From a bacterium CG2_30_54_10 (GTDB taxonomy: Bacteria > Muiribacteriota > Ozemobacteria > Ozemobacterales > Ozemobacteraceae): a stretch of DNA of 6,288 nucleotides. The notes below the pieces were generated by a model, which saw only the letters and a program-made list of their open reading frames with translations, searched no databases and was not told where the DNA came from. Below, in pieces: positions 6,228 to 6,288 of this stretch; the first letter of the stretch is position 1; each line of letters opens with the position of its first letter. The stretch covers positions 1 to 6,288 of the forward strand of contig MNYA01000155.1 of NCBI GenBank assembly GCA_001872985.1. Reading direction: 5' to 3'. The position numbers were made by a program, and so were the translations under genes.

Positions 6228-6253
6228 AAGGGGGGCGCGTGTCCCCCTTTTTT
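6228..6253 (+). terminator. Intrinsic terminator of the plus-strand operon
   Basis: AAGGGGGG (6228-6235) pairs with TCCCCCTT (6242-6249), using one G-T closing pair around the loop CGCGTG. The T run continues to 6253 (six T in all, 6248-6253). Stem plus T run is the standard rho-independent form, and the position 125 bases after the ATPase stop fits the operon end. The remaining bases, 6254-6288, show no recognisable feature. Confidence 0.7.
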
Positions 6254-6288
6254 GAGAAGTTACATAGGGAACAGGAAACAGAGATTAG

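Noticed and set aside
6198..6288. ATG-initiated frame open to the window end after a G-rich stretch
   Set aside because: It runs straight through the 10-bp hairpin and the terminator. The translation looks like a read-through of structured non-coding DNA.

Overview
The window looks like chromosomal DNA of a Gram-negative (diderm) bacterium with moderately high GC. It holds two proteins with Sec signal peptides and a type II secretion / type IV pilus assembly ATPase. Nothing here places it in a phylum: there is no rRNA, tRNA or housekeeping marker. No transposase, integrase, CRISPR array or RNA gene was seen.

Layout: (i) 1-112 is intergenic. (ii) 113-1696 on the minus strand encodes a 527-residue exported, glycine-zipper-rich protein of unknown function. 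(iii) 1697-1834 is a compact divergent regulatory region. Reading toward the minus-strand gene it has a near-consensus sigma-70-type promoter (TTGACG, 18 bp, TATAAT) with a run of eight C/G inside its spacer, a 15-bp near-palindrome over the expected transcription start, and a strong GGAGG ribosome site. (iv) 1835-2593 on the plus strand encodes an exported 252-residue protein with a BsuPI-like proteinase-inhibitor domain followed by a tentative chagasin-like domain. (v) Eighteen bases later, 2612-6103 encodes a 1163-residue GspE/PilB-family ATPase. Its first ~560 residues are a complete canonical secretion ATPase. The remaining ~600 residues are an extra region with four degenerate ~77-residue repeats that I cannot assign to a named family. 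(vi) 6104-6288 holds three consecutive hairpins, the last followed by six T residues and read as an intrinsic terminator.

The inhibitor-like gene and the ATPase are closely spaced on one strand and probably form an operon; the zipper protein is transcribed divergently from the same region. All three point to the cell envelope or export: an ATPase that would power a pilus or secretion pseudopilus at the inner membrane, and two exported proteins. A functional link between them is inference from position only. The most unusual item is the repeat-bearing extension on the ATPase. The next is the homopolymer inside the promoter spacer, an arrangement known elsewhere from phase-variable promoters.
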